Shown here in pieces: positions 49,617-57,054 of a stretch of 64,000 nucleotides of DNA. Every line of letters starts with the position of its first letter. The stretch's first letter is position 1. Source of the stretch: Roseateles noduli (GTDB lineage Bacteria; Pseudomonadota; Gammaproteobacteria; Burkholderiales; Burkholderiaceae_C); contig NIOE01000003.1 in the NCBI GenBank assembly GCA_002205125.1, forward strand, positions 310,001 to 374,000, read 5' to 3'. The translations under genes were made by a program, and so were the position numbers. The notes under the pieces were generated by a model, which worked only from the letters and a program-made list of their open reading frames with translations, had not been told where the DNA came from and did not search any database.

Positions 49617-50588
49617 TCAGCGCGAGGCTTTGGTTGGTCTACCGTCGCTGGTGGCCAGCGCGCGTTCAATCTTGGCCTTCACCGAGTCTTGCGGGACATC
49701 GATATAGCGCATGGCTGAACCTACGTCGCGCCACCCCACGTGCTCCATGAGTTCCTTCAAGTCCCACCCGTTGGCGCTCGCCCAGCCTGCGAAGCCGCGG
49801 CGCAGCGAATGGCTGGAATAGGTGTCGGCTTCTTGAACCTGCGCATCCTTGAGGATCCGTCGCAACAGCGGGAGCACCGCCTGGCTGGCCATGTGCTCAT
49901 GAGCAATGTTTCCCCACCTGTCGATACCTGGGAAGACAGGCCCGGTGGTTCTGCCGCTGAGTTCGAGCCAGTCCAGGTAGGCGTCGACGGGACATAGCCG
50001 CGACAGCGCCGGACAACGGAATGCTCGATCGTCTTCCTCGTCTGAAGTCTTCGTTCGTCCTGGCCTGCACGTTAGCCCTTGACCGCGCACGGCTCGGACT
50101 TCCTCGATGCGCATCCGCGCAAGCTCGTCCGACCGGAACGCTCGCCAGAATCCGAGCAGCAGCAGGGATCGATCGCGCGCGCGGCGCAGCGCTTCAGCAC
50201 GGCGACCACTCTCAACCGCTGCGACTTGCGCTTGCAACAGCCATTCGCATGCCTGCTCCAAGACGTCGAGTTGAAGAGGCCGTGCTTGACGCTGCGGAGC
50301 AGCGTGTTTAGCCCGGATTCCTCGGAGCACTTTGAGCACGAGCGGCGATCTGGTCGGATCCGCAAAGCCGTTGTCAGCGTGCCACCGCGCCAACGCAGCC
50401 AGATGCAGCCTCAAGGTGCTGATCTTGTAGACGGTGGCGTGTTCCGCCAGGTACCTGGCGACGGTATCGATCGTCGCTGGGAGCAGCCCCTTCCACTCCA
50501 CTTCGAAGTGGCGAAGCGCCGAGGCGTAGCTGCGTGTCGTGTTCTCACGATCGGCGGCATCGATGTACTGCTGGACGTTGGCGTTCAT
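49617..50588 (-). CDS. Tyrosine recombinase / site-specific integrase
   Basis: This 323-residue recombinase has an N-terminal SAM-like core-binding domain (NTTRSYASALRHFEVEW) and a catalytic domain with Arg152 (AFRSDEL), a basic Lys180 region (GRTKTSDEE), His260-x-x-Arg263 in HSLRRGFAGWA, His283 in EHVGWRD and nucleophile Tyr295 (AMRYIDVP). All catalytic residues are intact. The start overlaps the upstream HNH-like gene by four bases (ATGA). A decayed relative lies at 14684-15060. No adjacent tRNA or obvious att repeat is visible. Confidence 0.92.
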   Translation of the reverse strand: MNANVQQYIDAADRENTTRSYASALRHFEVEWKGLLPATIDTVARYLAEHATVYKISTLRLHLAALARWHADNGFADPTRSPLVLKVLRGIRAKHAAPQRQARPLQLDVLEQACEWLLQAQVAAVESGRRAEALRRARDRSLLLLGFWRAFRSDELARMRIEEVRAVRGQGLTCRPGRTKTSDEEDDRAFRCPALSRLCPVDAYLDWLELSGRTTGPVFPGIDRWGNIAHEHMASQAVLPLLRRILKDAQVQEADTYSSHSLRRGFAGWASANGWDLKELMEHVGWRDVGSAMRYIDVPQDSVKAKIERALATSDGRPTKASR

Positions 50589-51823
50589 GAAGAAACAACC
50601 GTGTTATCGCCTTGCATTGGCTGCTGCATCATCTGCACGATTTGGCGAAGGTCGTATCGGGCGACGCTGTGCGTCTGGTAGTCGACCGCGTAGAAGACGT
50701 GAAAGTCAAAGTTCTGCGCCGGCAGGTCTTCAGTGAGCAGAACGATCCGGGAAACGCCGCCATAAAAGCTACAGCCGAAGGCAAGCCCATGTCCCTGCGT
50801 CGCTGGGTTAGGCATGGGCGCCAGCATCATCCAGTGCCGCTGAGCGAAGATTCGCCGCAGCATTAGCAACAGGCCTTCGGTCTCCCTCCACTCCGACATG
50901 AGAAGTTCAGGGCTGCCCGTGCGAACGGCCGAGCGAAGGACGTCGAACCGCGTGTGTCGGCAGAATTCCGCGCCTTGTTCCAGGGCGAGGAGATTGAAAC
51001 CGATCTTGGCGATCAACCGGGCCACGTCTTCCTCCAGTGGCGAGTGGCCCGTGACCCTGATCTGCGGCTGCTGGATGTCAGTCTCTCGCGCCACGGACGA
51101 CAGGGACTGCTGGAGCGTGGGCGAGTTGCGACGGAGGAGCGTCGCCAACGTCGCCGCCGCACGCACATCGCGCTCCTTGACTTGAAAAACGATGGAGCCG
51201 TTCTGGCGCTGAAGAGCCCTCGGAAGGCCGCCTGTGTCGGGCTGCGGTGATTCCATCCAGATCGCGTCCTTGCCTGGCTTGCCTTCAGTCCGCGCGCCGA
51301 CGTGCTCATAGGCGCCGCCGTTCCAGCGCAGATCCTCAAAGGTGAGCGACTTTTCAGACTCCAGGCGCTTGAGCACGAGCTCGACGCGCTCGCCCAACAC
51401 CCGGTCCAGGCGCTGCAAGAACGCGCCCACCTTGGCGCGATCGCTTCCGTTGCCCTCCAACTCACGGCCGCGAAGGGTGAGCTGCGGCAGGATCTCTGGC
51501 GCCAGACCCGTCCCAAGCGCGATCTCCAGCGCGCGCCCATCCTCGGTCAACAGCTTGGCGGAGGACATCTCAAAGGTTGGCGCGCGCGTCTTGCTTCCCC
51601 TCGACCTCCCGTGCGGCTGCAGCGCCAGGCGTCCAAGACCGATATCGCCGCGACGCAGCACTCGGACCTCCAAGTCTCGCGAGAAAAAGTCGTTGCACGC
51701 CTTGCACACCAAATCTTCGAGTACGAGCTCGTCACCCGCGCCCAGTCCAGCCGGGATCGCATGCTCGGCGTTGAACGGCCCATCCTGGCCACAGTAAATG
51801 CATCCTTGGTGTAGGAGCGTCAT
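50585..51823 (-). CDS. HNH-like zinc-binding protein coupled to the integrase
   Basis: This 412-residue protein has an N-terminal CIYCGQDGPFNAEHAIPAGLG, then LVCKACNDFFSRDLE (together residues about 8-53). The CxxC...NxEH...CxxCN arrangement is that of HNH_5-type nuclease domains, with NAEH providing the acid/His and ACN the terminal Asn. The remaining 350 residues are mixed alpha/beta with no recognised domain and end FHVFYAVDYQTHSVARYDL. ATGA overlap with the integrase suggests joint action, for example DNA cleavage during excision or transfer. An anti-phage nuclease is also possible. Confidence 0.7.
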   Translation of the reverse strand: MTLLHQGCIYCGQDGPFNAEHAIPAGLGAGDELVLEDLVCKACNDFFSRDLEVRVLRRGDIGLGRLALQPHGRSRGSKTRAPTFEMSSAKLLTEDGRALEIALGTGLAPEILPQLTLRGRELEGNGSDRAKVGAFLQRLDRVLGERVELVLKRLESEKSLTFEDLRWNGGAYEHVGARTEGKPGKDAIWMESPQPDTGGLPRALQRQNGSIVFQVKERDVRAAATLATLLRRNSPTLQQSLSSVARETDIQQPQIRVTGHSPLEEDVARLIAKIGFNLLALEQGAEFCRHTRFDVLRSAVRTGSPELLMSEWRETEGLLLMLRRIFAQRHWMMLAPMPNPATQGHGLAFGCSFYGGVSRIVLLTEDLPAQNFDFHVFYAVDYQTHSVARYDLRQIVQMMQQPMQGDNTVVSS

Positions 51824-51865
51824 CGTGCCTTGGTGCCTTCGTGAGTGATGCGTTGCCGTCTTGAC

Positions 51866-52168
51866 CTACTGACCGCCTTGCCCCATTGCTGCGATGGCGG
51901 CGCGGGCGGCAGCGCGCGCCTCGTCCGCAGTGGGGTGCTCGCCCGTAAGAGGGATGCGGATCACATCGTTGTCATCGCCCAAGCGCGTTCTCAATCCCAA
52001 TACCAACACCGCCCGGAACTGGTCCGGTTCGACAGCCTCGACATCCGATTCGGCCCAGAAGTCTTCATCCATCCCTGTGGTCTCGTCAGCCTCAGAATTT
52101 TCAAGGGCGCCCTGTGCGGGGCACTTGCTGAACGGCATACGCGCGCGTAGAGCGCTTCGCCCACTCAC
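51866..52168 (-). CDS. Small acidic protein related to the 64-aa protein at 31150
   Basis: This product (GTG 52168, 100 residues; ATG 52138 also possible) has an N-terminal low-complexity acidic segment (ENSEADETTGMDEDFWAESD) and a C-terminal half FRAVLVLGLRTRLG then IRIPLTGEHPTADEARAAARAAIAAM. That half resembles FVAVLVLTPPPELG...IRVPIEGEYDHPEPAEGAAL at 31150-31344. Family and function are unknown. It follows the HNH-integrase pair upstream on the same strand but after a 42-bp gap and may be separate. Confidence 0.55.
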   Translation of the reverse strand: MSGRSALRARMPFSKCPAQGALENSEADETTGMDEDFWAESDVEAVEPDQFRAVLVLGLRTRLGDDNDVIRIPLTGEHPTADEARAAARAAIAAMGQGGQ

Positions 52169-52334
52169 TCATGGGCTTGCGATAGGTCCCGCATGGATTA
52201 TCCGATTTGAGGCCGAGGTCGGCTGTGAGTCGTCGGGTCGCGCATTAGCTGCGCCTCACCGTCGCGAGGCGCAAGGCGACCACGCATGCGAGTCGATGGC
52301 GAAGCTCGTGGTGGATCACAGACTAGTCCCTCTG

Positions 52335-52357
52335 AATTATGGCGTTTTCCCATAATT
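52335..52357. promoter_or_regulatory. Perfect inverted repeat AATTATGG-N7-CCATAATT
   Basis: Eight-base arms lie 46 bp upstream of the first XRE gene. This is an operator candidate for a dimeric HTH protein. It is the AT-rich counterpart of the GC-containing repeat that directly abuts the gene start. Confidence 0.5.
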
Positions 52358-52377
52358 TCTCTTCCCTCTGATCCTGT

Positions 52378-52403
52378 CCTGTTGCAGTCGCTGCCGCAAC
52401 AGG
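52378..52403. promoter_or_regulatory. Perfect inverted repeat CCTGTTGC-N10-GCAACAGG abutting the XRE gene
   Basis: The right arm ends at the base before ATG 52404. Binding would cover the ribosome site and promoter, consistent with autoregulation by the XRE protein. Confidence 0.5.
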
Positions 52404-52670
52404 ATGAGAAGCCCGCTCCATAGTGAGAAGTACCAGTTGTTCCTTGAGGAGCTGAACGCCCTCAGGACTGAGGCCGGCCTCAGCCAGATGGAGTTGGCGG
52501 AGCGCATGCAGATCGGCCAGGACATCGTCAGCCGTTGCGAGTCCGGGCGTCGGCGCGTCGACGTGTTCGAGCTGGCCCTATGGACGCATGCCTGCGGAAC
52601 CACGCTCGAAGCGTTTGTCAAACGTCTTGACGAGCGAATTCAGCGTCATCAATTTCCCAGCCTCCTGTAG
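52404..52670 (+). CDS. XRE-family HTH regulator (copy 1)
   Basis: This 88-residue protein has the helix-turn-helix LRTEAGLSQMELAERMQIGQDIVSRCESGRRRVDVFEL, a typical Cro/C1 domain with recognition helix QDIVSRCESG. ATG 52404 sits directly after an inverted repeat and has no free ribosome site, so the transcript may be leaderless; GTG 52422 is the alternative. It is related to the second XRE gene at 53025-53381 (shared LHS, FLExL, LA, ESG and RxD positions). Its role is control of the mobile region. Confidence 0.85.
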   Translation: MRSPLHSEKYQLFLEELNALRTEAGLSQMELAERMQIGQDIVSRCESGRRRVDVFELALWTHACGTTLEAFVKRLDERIQRHQFPSLL

Positions 52671-52681
52671 CCGCAGACCGC

Positions 52682-52978
52682 TTATGGAAAGTGTCGGAGC
52701 ACGACCCGAAGGCTGTATGCGCGTTGCTCGGAGCAGCAGGAACTGGCCAGCACGCGGCTGAAGAGCATTCGCACCTGAAAGAGTACGCCGGCGTAGGGAT
52801 CGAGCTCGCTGGGCTCAGTGGCGTCGAAGTGCCGCAGGAAGTCCAGCGACGGATAACTGGCCAGCAGCACGCCGGCAGCTGCGCGCCAGTCCGACGTCAA
52901 GCCGGTGTCCACGCTGAACTCCTTCAGCATCTCACGCCCCCACAGAAGGTTGCGGCGCCGCTCGTCCGGAGTAGTCAT
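52682..52978 (-). CDS. Small protein resembling BPSL0761 type (98 aa)
   Basis: This 98-residue protein begins MTTPDERRRNLLWGREMLKEF, followed by WRAAAGVLLASYPSLDFLRHF. The opening TTPDER...L...RE.L.E and the later R.A...LL..YPS recall a Burkholderia protein type known as BPSL0761, of unknown function. The C-terminus carries SSCCSEQRAYS. It lies between two XRE genes and is convergent with the first. It could be a regulated effector or an accessory protein of the element. Confidence 0.55.
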   Translation of the reverse strand: MTTPDERRRNLLWGREMLKEFSVDTGLTSDWRAAAGVLLASYPSLDFLRHFDATEPSELDPYAGVLFQVRMLFSRVLASSCCSEQRAYSLRVVLRHFP

Positions 52979-53024
52979 CCCCAGGCCTCATCGGATCGTC
53001 GTGCGGGTCGATGGCTGGGGCGAT

Positions 53025-53381
53025 TCATTCGTCGCTCACGGGACCGGCAAGAAGCAGTTGGCTGAGCTGTGTTCGAGCCGTCCGCGCCGCACGCTTGCCC
53101 GGCTTCCCCGCCTTGGGACGCATCCTCAGCGCATCCAGTCGGCGCAAGTCTGCGTCGAGTTCCTTGAGGAAGCGCAAGAAGCCATAGTCCAGCGCTTCCA
53201 ACCAGTCTCGCAGGCCGATGATGTCCAGGCGAGTTTGACCGCTCTCGACGTAGCTCACCGCGCCTTGGCTACGGCCGATCAGAAGCGCGAGATCAGCCTG
53301 GCGCAAGCCGCGGGACTCCCGAAGCTTGCGCAGCTTTTCCAGAAATATCTCGTTGTGTCGGCTGTGCAGAGTTTTGGCCAT
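53025..53381 (-). CDS. XRE-family HTH regulator (copy 2)
   Basis: This 118-residue protein has the N-terminal HTH LRKLRESRGLRQADLALLIGRSQGAVSYVESGQTRLDII and a basic C-terminal tail (RMRPKAGKPGKRAARTARTQ). Recognition helix SQGAVSYVESG differs from copy 1, so it probably has a different operator. The near-palindrome at 53422-53438 is 41 bp upstream of its start. It is divergent from the 168-residue gene at 53516 and convergent with nothing. A switch between the two XRE proteins is possible. Confidence 0.85.
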   Translation of the reverse strand: MAKTLHSRHNEIFLEKLRKLRESRGLRQADLALLIGRSQGAVSYVESGQTRLDIIGLRDWLEALDYGFLRFLKELDADLRRLDALRMRPKAGKPGKRAARTARTQLSQLLLAGPVSDE

Positions 53382-53421
53382 GTATCGCTCTCAGCCTCGC
53401 ACCGTATCCGAGCCCGCGCCG

Positions 53422-53438
53422 TATCAAAAATTTGGATA
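53422..53438. promoter_or_regulatory. Near-perfect dyad TATCAAAAATTTGGATA between XRE copy 2 and the 53516 gene
   Basis: Seven of eight pairs are complementary around a central A. It is the likely operator of XRE copy 2, being centred 49 bp upstream of its start and shared with the divergent gene. Confidence 0.4.
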
Positions 53439-53515
53439 TGGACGGGGGCCGCGAACAATTGTCCGCATGTCAACAATCGCGCCGCCCAACCCTCGTTGTT
53501 TGCGGCATCAGACTG

Positions 53516-54022
53516 ATGTTTCTCTCGCTTCCGCAGTACGAGTTTCAGATGCCCGCAGGCCTCAACGTCCCGGGTGGCAAGCACTGGCGGGTCGTCGAGA
53601 TGACGCTGCACGCCCCCTGGTACTTGTTGACCGTAGAACAGGCCGATACCGGCAACCTAGATTGGGCGACTAGCCGCACCCTGTGCATCGCCTGGGAGAC
53701 CGATTTGGCCGACGCGATCAAGTCCATCGAGGCCTCCCGCATACGAGGACTCGTCGCCATGATTCCGGCCTGGGCATCGCCGACGGGCCAATGGTCGTCG
53801 CGGCAGATCAACGAAGTCTGGCTCGACAGCAGCGAGGCCGGCAAGTTCGTCACCCTCTTGGATGCGGCCGGGAAGAAGCTAGAGGCCGGCATCCTGATCG
53901 AGCCGCCGAAGGCTGGCCCCAGCGGAGAACTGCTGCTGCGGTTGAACGGCGGCTCCCGAGCGCTACGGCCAAGATCGGCTGGATCGGGACGGACCAGGCG
54001 TCGTTCATCCCATGCGAAATAG
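53516..54022 (+). CDS. Hypothetical protein of the mobile region (168 aa)
   Basis: From ATG 53516 the product has LPQYEFQMPAGLNVPGGKHW, RVVEMTLHAPWYLLTVEQAD and ASRIRGLVAMIPAWAS, a beta-rich pattern without a known domain. The last 20 residues (ALRPRSAGSGRTRRRSS) are abruptly basic, unlike the rest, which suggests a late frameshift or an altered end. A 28-codon longer frame exists upstream but lacks a ribosome site. It is divergent from XRE copy 2 and may be under its control. Confidence 0.5.
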   Translation: MFLSLPQYEFQMPAGLNVPGGKHWRVVEMTLHAPWYLLTVEQADTGNLDWATSRTLCIAWETDLADAIKSIEASRIRGLVAMIPAWASPTGQWSSRQINEVWLDSSEAGKFVTLLDAAGKKLEAGILIEPPKAGPSGELLLRLNGGSRALRPRSAGSGRTRRRSSHAK

Positions 54023-54115
54023 GCGACCGCTCTCATGTGGGCCGCGGCACGTGCGGTTCATGCCCGGCGCTAGAACGGGCGCCAGTTCACCAACGTCACC
54101 GTCTACTTCTCCGAG

Positions 54116-54364
54116 ATGAACGCGGAGCGTTATTTCGAGATCCGTAAAGGGATCATGTTGAACTTTATGACCGCTCGAGACCAGTACGACGAACTGATCG
54201 AACCTGGCCAGGGACATCTGATGTTCAACGGGGAGGCCATCCACTGGGTTATCGATGGCGAGCGGCGCATGTCCATCACGATCAACTGGGCCATCCAGTT
54301 CTGGCTCAACGATGGCAGCATCGTCGAGAACCAAGCATTGGGCAGCGGGGCGGGCGCAGCTTGA
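54116..54364 (+). CDS. Hypothetical protein, possibly 5'-truncated (82 aa)
   Basis: ATG 54116 gives 82 residues: YFEIRKGIMLNFMTARDQYD and FNGEAIHWVIDGERRMSITIN, a compact alpha/beta domain that looks real. The same frame continues upstream without a stop to 54071 (GRQFTNVTVYFSE), with no standard start codon, so the natural N-terminus may have been lost or shifted. It lies 93 bp after the preceding gene on the same strand. No family is recognised. Confidence 0.45.
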   Translation: MNAERYFEIRKGIMLNFMTARDQYDELIEPGQGHLMFNGEAIHWVIDGERRMSITINWAIQFWLNDGSIVENQALGSGAGAA

Positions 54365-54382
54365 TCGCGGGGCTGCAACGCA

Positions 54383-54778
54383 TCAAGCCATGGCGTCCAA
54401 TGCCTCAAGGAGGCGACGCACTTCCGGGCTGCTTACCGTGGACGGTGGTGCTTCTTCCTTGATCTCCGGAGGCATGGGCCAGGCCCACAGCACTTGCACA
54501 TGCGAGGTCTTTTGCTTCCTGTTCCAGAACTCTTCGTGGCCTCCAATCAGGAGGCCGCGTGATTCGATGCGCAGGAGCCGCGCCGAGAACAGCTCGACGA
54601 TCGGGACGGCACTGCCTGAGGGCGGCATCAGCAGGCAGACCTGCTTACCGCGTCCGTCGCGGCCTTGATATGCGCTTTCCCGCATCAAAAGATGCCCCGC
54701 AAGCGGAACTTCCGCCCGCAGCTCTTCAATAGGGAGCCTGATCCCTTGGCGCCGAAGTCGAAGTGCCCGAACCAACAT
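54383..54778 (-). CDS. Hypothetical protein divergent across a LexA box (131 aa)
   Basis: This 131-residue protein has LRLRRQGIRLPIEELRAEVPL, GKQVCLLMPPSGSAVPIVELFSARLLRIESRGLLIGGHEEFW, and a proline-rich C-terminal segment. No named domain is recognised. Its ATG at 54778 is only five bases from the LexA-type palindrome at 54784-54805, which would cover its ribosome site and promoter. It may be SOS-induced. The basic N-terminus suggests nucleic acid binding, but that is a guess. Confidence 0.55.
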   Translation of the reverse strand: MLVRALRLRRQGIRLPIEELRAEVPLAGHLLMRESAYQGRDGRGKQVCLLMPPSGSAVPIVELFSARLLRIESRGLLIGGHEEFWNRKQKTSHVQVLWAWPMPPEIKEEAPPSTVSSPEVRRLLEALDAMA

Positions 54779-54783
54779 GACGA

Positions 54784-54805
54784 ATACTGTATTTGCATAC
54801 AGTAT
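54784..54805. promoter_or_regulatory. LexA-type SOS box ATACTGTAT-TTGC-ATACAGTAT
   Basis: A perfect 22-bp palindrome contains CTGT-N8-ACAG and matches the E. coli-type LexA consensus TACTGTATATATATACAGTA over both arms. TATAGT at 54804-54809 is a candidate -10 for the rightward gene. Both divergent genes should be derepressed by DNA damage if the host LexA uses this motif, as most beta- and gammaproteobacteria do. Confidence 0.75.
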
Positions 54806-54833
54806 AGTGGCACACCAACTTCAAAGGGCTCGC

Positions 54834-55106
54834 ATGCTGCTGGACCTGAACGATGCGTCGACGATCGTCGAGTGGTGGGCTGTCTACCCGCAACGGCACG
54901 GTGCGCTTCTTGCGGACTGGGCTCAGCGACGGCCTGAGCACAGGGGCGCCATCCTGGAAGCTCGACGTCGCATCAATGCTGACCCGGCCAAGCGCGGTTT
55001 GCTTGAACGAAGCCGGGCCGAGTTGCGGCGCAACGGCGCGGCAGTCGCTCCCCCAACGCACGATGAACTGGCCGCCGGCGAGGTGGGGCTGGCCGCGGCA
55101 CCATGA
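54834..55106 (+). CDS. Hypothetical protein, first gene of the SOS-type pair (90 aa)
   Basis: The start is ATG 54834 with AAAGGG five bases upstream. A frame start at 54777 would put the LexA box inside the gene and is rejected. The product is helical and Arg-rich: VEWWAVYPQRHGALLADWAQ, RRPEHRGAILEARRRINAD and LLERSRAELRRNGAAVAPP. It resembles small DNA- or plasmid-associated proteins only in composition. ATGA overlap couples it to the next gene. Function unknown. Confidence 0.55.
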   Translation: MLLDLNDASTIVEWWAVYPQRHGALLADWAQRRPEHRGAILEARRRINADPAKRGLLERSRAELRRNGAAVAPPTHDELAAGEVGLAAAP

Positions 55107-55423
55107 GCCACGCGCATTTGGCGGCGGACTTGGCTGCGAAGGCGGTCGCTGAACTTGAGTTCGAGTTCACGCTGCAGGTGGAACTGGCCGAGCACGACCC
55201 CGTGCTGGACTCGCTGATGCAGCGGCTGGACGACGCTGGATGCTTTGACACGCTGGTCGGAGCCGGCGCGACGTGCTCGGTAGAGCTTCAGTTCATCACG
55301 CCAGCGCGCACGGCCCAAGAGGCCTTGAACGGAGCCGCTGCAGCGGTTCAGCGGGCGTTCCAGGGCGCCAAGGTCACACGCATCGTCCCGGCGCCGGACA
55401 CCCCTTCGACGGGATCGGCATAA
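55103..55423 (+). CDS. Hypothetical protein, second gene of the SOS-type pair (106 aa)
   Basis: This 106-residue acidic protein has AAKAVAELEFEFTLQVELAE, DPVLDSLMQRLDDAGCFDTL and TPARTAQEALNGAAAAVQRAF. The pattern of one domain with beta-alpha-beta-type segments has no recognised name. It overlaps the preceding gene by four bases and ends five bases before the convergent TPR gene. Together with the preceding gene it may form one SOS-regulated unit. Confidence 0.55.
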   Translation: MSHAHLAADLAAKAVAELEFEFTLQVELAEHDPVLDSLMQRLDDAGCFDTLVGAGATCSVELQFITPARTAQEALNGAAAAVQRAFQGAKVTRIVPAPDTPSTGSA

Positions 55424-55428
55424 GTCAT

Positions 55429-57054
55429 TCAACTCCGGGGCGCCGGCCCCTTGCGATCAGCCACCACGATCGCCGGCGCTCCCTTGGCCGTGATGCCAGG
55501 ACGCTCGGTCAGCGTGTTGGTCGCCGAATCGAAGACCCATTGCTTCAGTCGGCGCTTCGGCTCATCGACGGGCGGCGTCTCTATAGCTGAAGGCAACAGG
55601 CTGGACATCAACAGGGCGCCCTCGGCTGTGGGCGCCTTGGCAAACTTGGCCTGGGCTTCAGCAAGAATCCGTGCGCGATCCGGCGCCTCGGATTCGACCG
55701 AAAACTTGGCGTGGTAGACGACGGTCAGCGCTGCCAAGTCCGGCCGCCCGAGCTTGTCGAAAGATTGCTCGGCTTCGCGGTACAGGGTCTCGGCCTTGGC
55801 GAAGTCACCACGCTTGAGCGCAATGAGTCCTTCGGTTGCTTTCAAGTATGGTGCCAGCGACGCATCCTTGACACGCCGCACGGCGAGCTCCGCCTGGTCG
55901 GTTTCTCCCAACGCGGCCTTGGCGAATGCCAGATTCACGAATAGGCCCTCATCGCTGGGATCCGCGATCAGGCCCCGGCGAACCCACTGGACCGCTTTGC
56001 CGTACTCTGCCTGCAACGAGTAGAGCATCGTCAGGAACTGGATTGGACGGCTGGAGAAAGGCTCCTCGGAATGCCACCGCATCGCGTGGGCCTCGGATGC
56101 CACTGCGTCATGGCCTGACCACGCCTGCAAGAGCTGCGCTTCCGACGACCGCTTCACCGCCATGGTGACGGTAGGCTCATCCAGGTCGATGCCCATCTTC
56201 GAAGCGTCGGTCACCGCCTGAGCCACGATGTTGTCGGTGGGATTGAGCAGCGCCTTGCGCAGCAGCTGCCGTGCTTCTTTGAGGCGGCCAGCCGCCAACT
56301 CGGTGTTCACCAAAGCTCCGGCCATTTCGGCCAAGTGCCGCGGGTGCAGATGAGCCTCCTTGATCAAACGCGCAGCTGGCGTAGCCATCGTGGACGGCGA
56401 GCCAGCCGCGTCTGCGAGCGCAATCTCGCTGGCCATCAGCCAAGGATCTTTGCGAGTACCGGGGTGACGCGTGATGATGCGGTGCGCCCGGTCAAATTCG
56501 CCCCGATGCACGTAGAAGCGCGCAGCGGTGCGCAATACGATGCGGCCATTTGGCGCCAACCCCATCGCGGTGATCAGCAGTCGTTCCGCTGCCTCGACCT
56601 TGCCCGCGGCGAGTTGCAACTGCGCCAAGTCCAGCAGCGCCAGCAGGTTTTCTGGCGCGATGAGCAGCTCCCGGCGCAACTGCGCCACTCGGCTTTGGAA
56701 ATCGAGTTGACCTTCGGTCGTGAAATCGTCCGGTCGATCAAACTCCTCGGATACGCCACGGAAGAGTTCGCGATGGACTGGCGACACCACCAAGCCCTTT
56801 GCCTGGGCCTCCCGCACGAGGGTCGCGATTCTCGGGTGAAGCTCGGTATCGGCAGCGAACGAGATGACGTCGCCCAGGTGTCCGGCTGTCGGGTTGGCGC
56901 GCCACGCCGCGACCGACTGCTCGAACAGTTCATGGTCAAAGCGCAGGGGCTTCGACTGAAGATTGAGCGTCGACGCGACCTCGCTGGTGTCCAGCGTCAG
57001 CGACGTCGGGCGCCAGCGCGGGATCAACCGCCTTTTGGGGAGAGACGACTTCAC
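55429..57054 (-). CDS. TPR-repeat protein coupled to the kinase
   Basis: This 541-residue protein has TPR-like helix pairs: NLLALLDLAQLQLAAGKVEAAERLLITAM, RTAARFYVHRGEFDRAHRI, FLTMLYSLQAEYGKAVQWVRRGLIADPSDEG and LKATEGLIALKRGDFAKAETLYREAE. The N-terminal 60 residues are basic and Pro/Ser-rich. Start ATG 57054 overlaps the kinase stop by four bases (ATGA), so the two are coupled. Such pairs let a TPR adaptor guide or be phosphorylated by the kinase. No enzymatic motif is visible. Confidence 0.75.
   Translation of the reverse strand: MKSSLPKRRLIPRWRPTSLTLDTSEVASTLNLQSKPLRFDHELFEQSVAAWRANPTAGHLGDVISFAADTELHPRIATLVREAQAKGLVVSPVHRELFRGVSEEFDRPDDFTTEGQLDFQSRVAQLRRELLIAPENLLALLDLAQLQLAAGKVEAAERLLITAMGLAPNGRIVLRTAARFYVHRGEFDRAHRIITRHPGTRKDPWLMASEIALADAAGSPSTMATPAARLIKEAHLHPRHLAEMAGALVNTELAAGRLKEARQLLRKALLNPTDNIVAQAVTDASKMGIDLDEPTVTMAVKRSSEAQLLQAWSGHDAVASEAHAMRWHSEEPFSSRPIQFLTMLYSLQAEYGKAVQWVRRGLIADPSDEGLFVNLAFAKAALGETDQAELAVRRVKDASLAPYLKATEGLIALKRGDFAKAETLYREAEQSFDKLGRPDLAALTVVYHAKFSVESEAPDRARILAEAQAKFAKAPTAEGALLMSSLLPSAIETPPVDEPKRRLKQWVFDSATNTLTERPGITAKGAPAIVVADRKGPAPRS

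Noticed and set aside
54777-54833. An upstream start at 54777 for the rightward SOS-type gene
   Set aside because: It would place the LexA palindrome inside the coding region and has no ribosome site. ATG 54834 has AAAGGG upstream.
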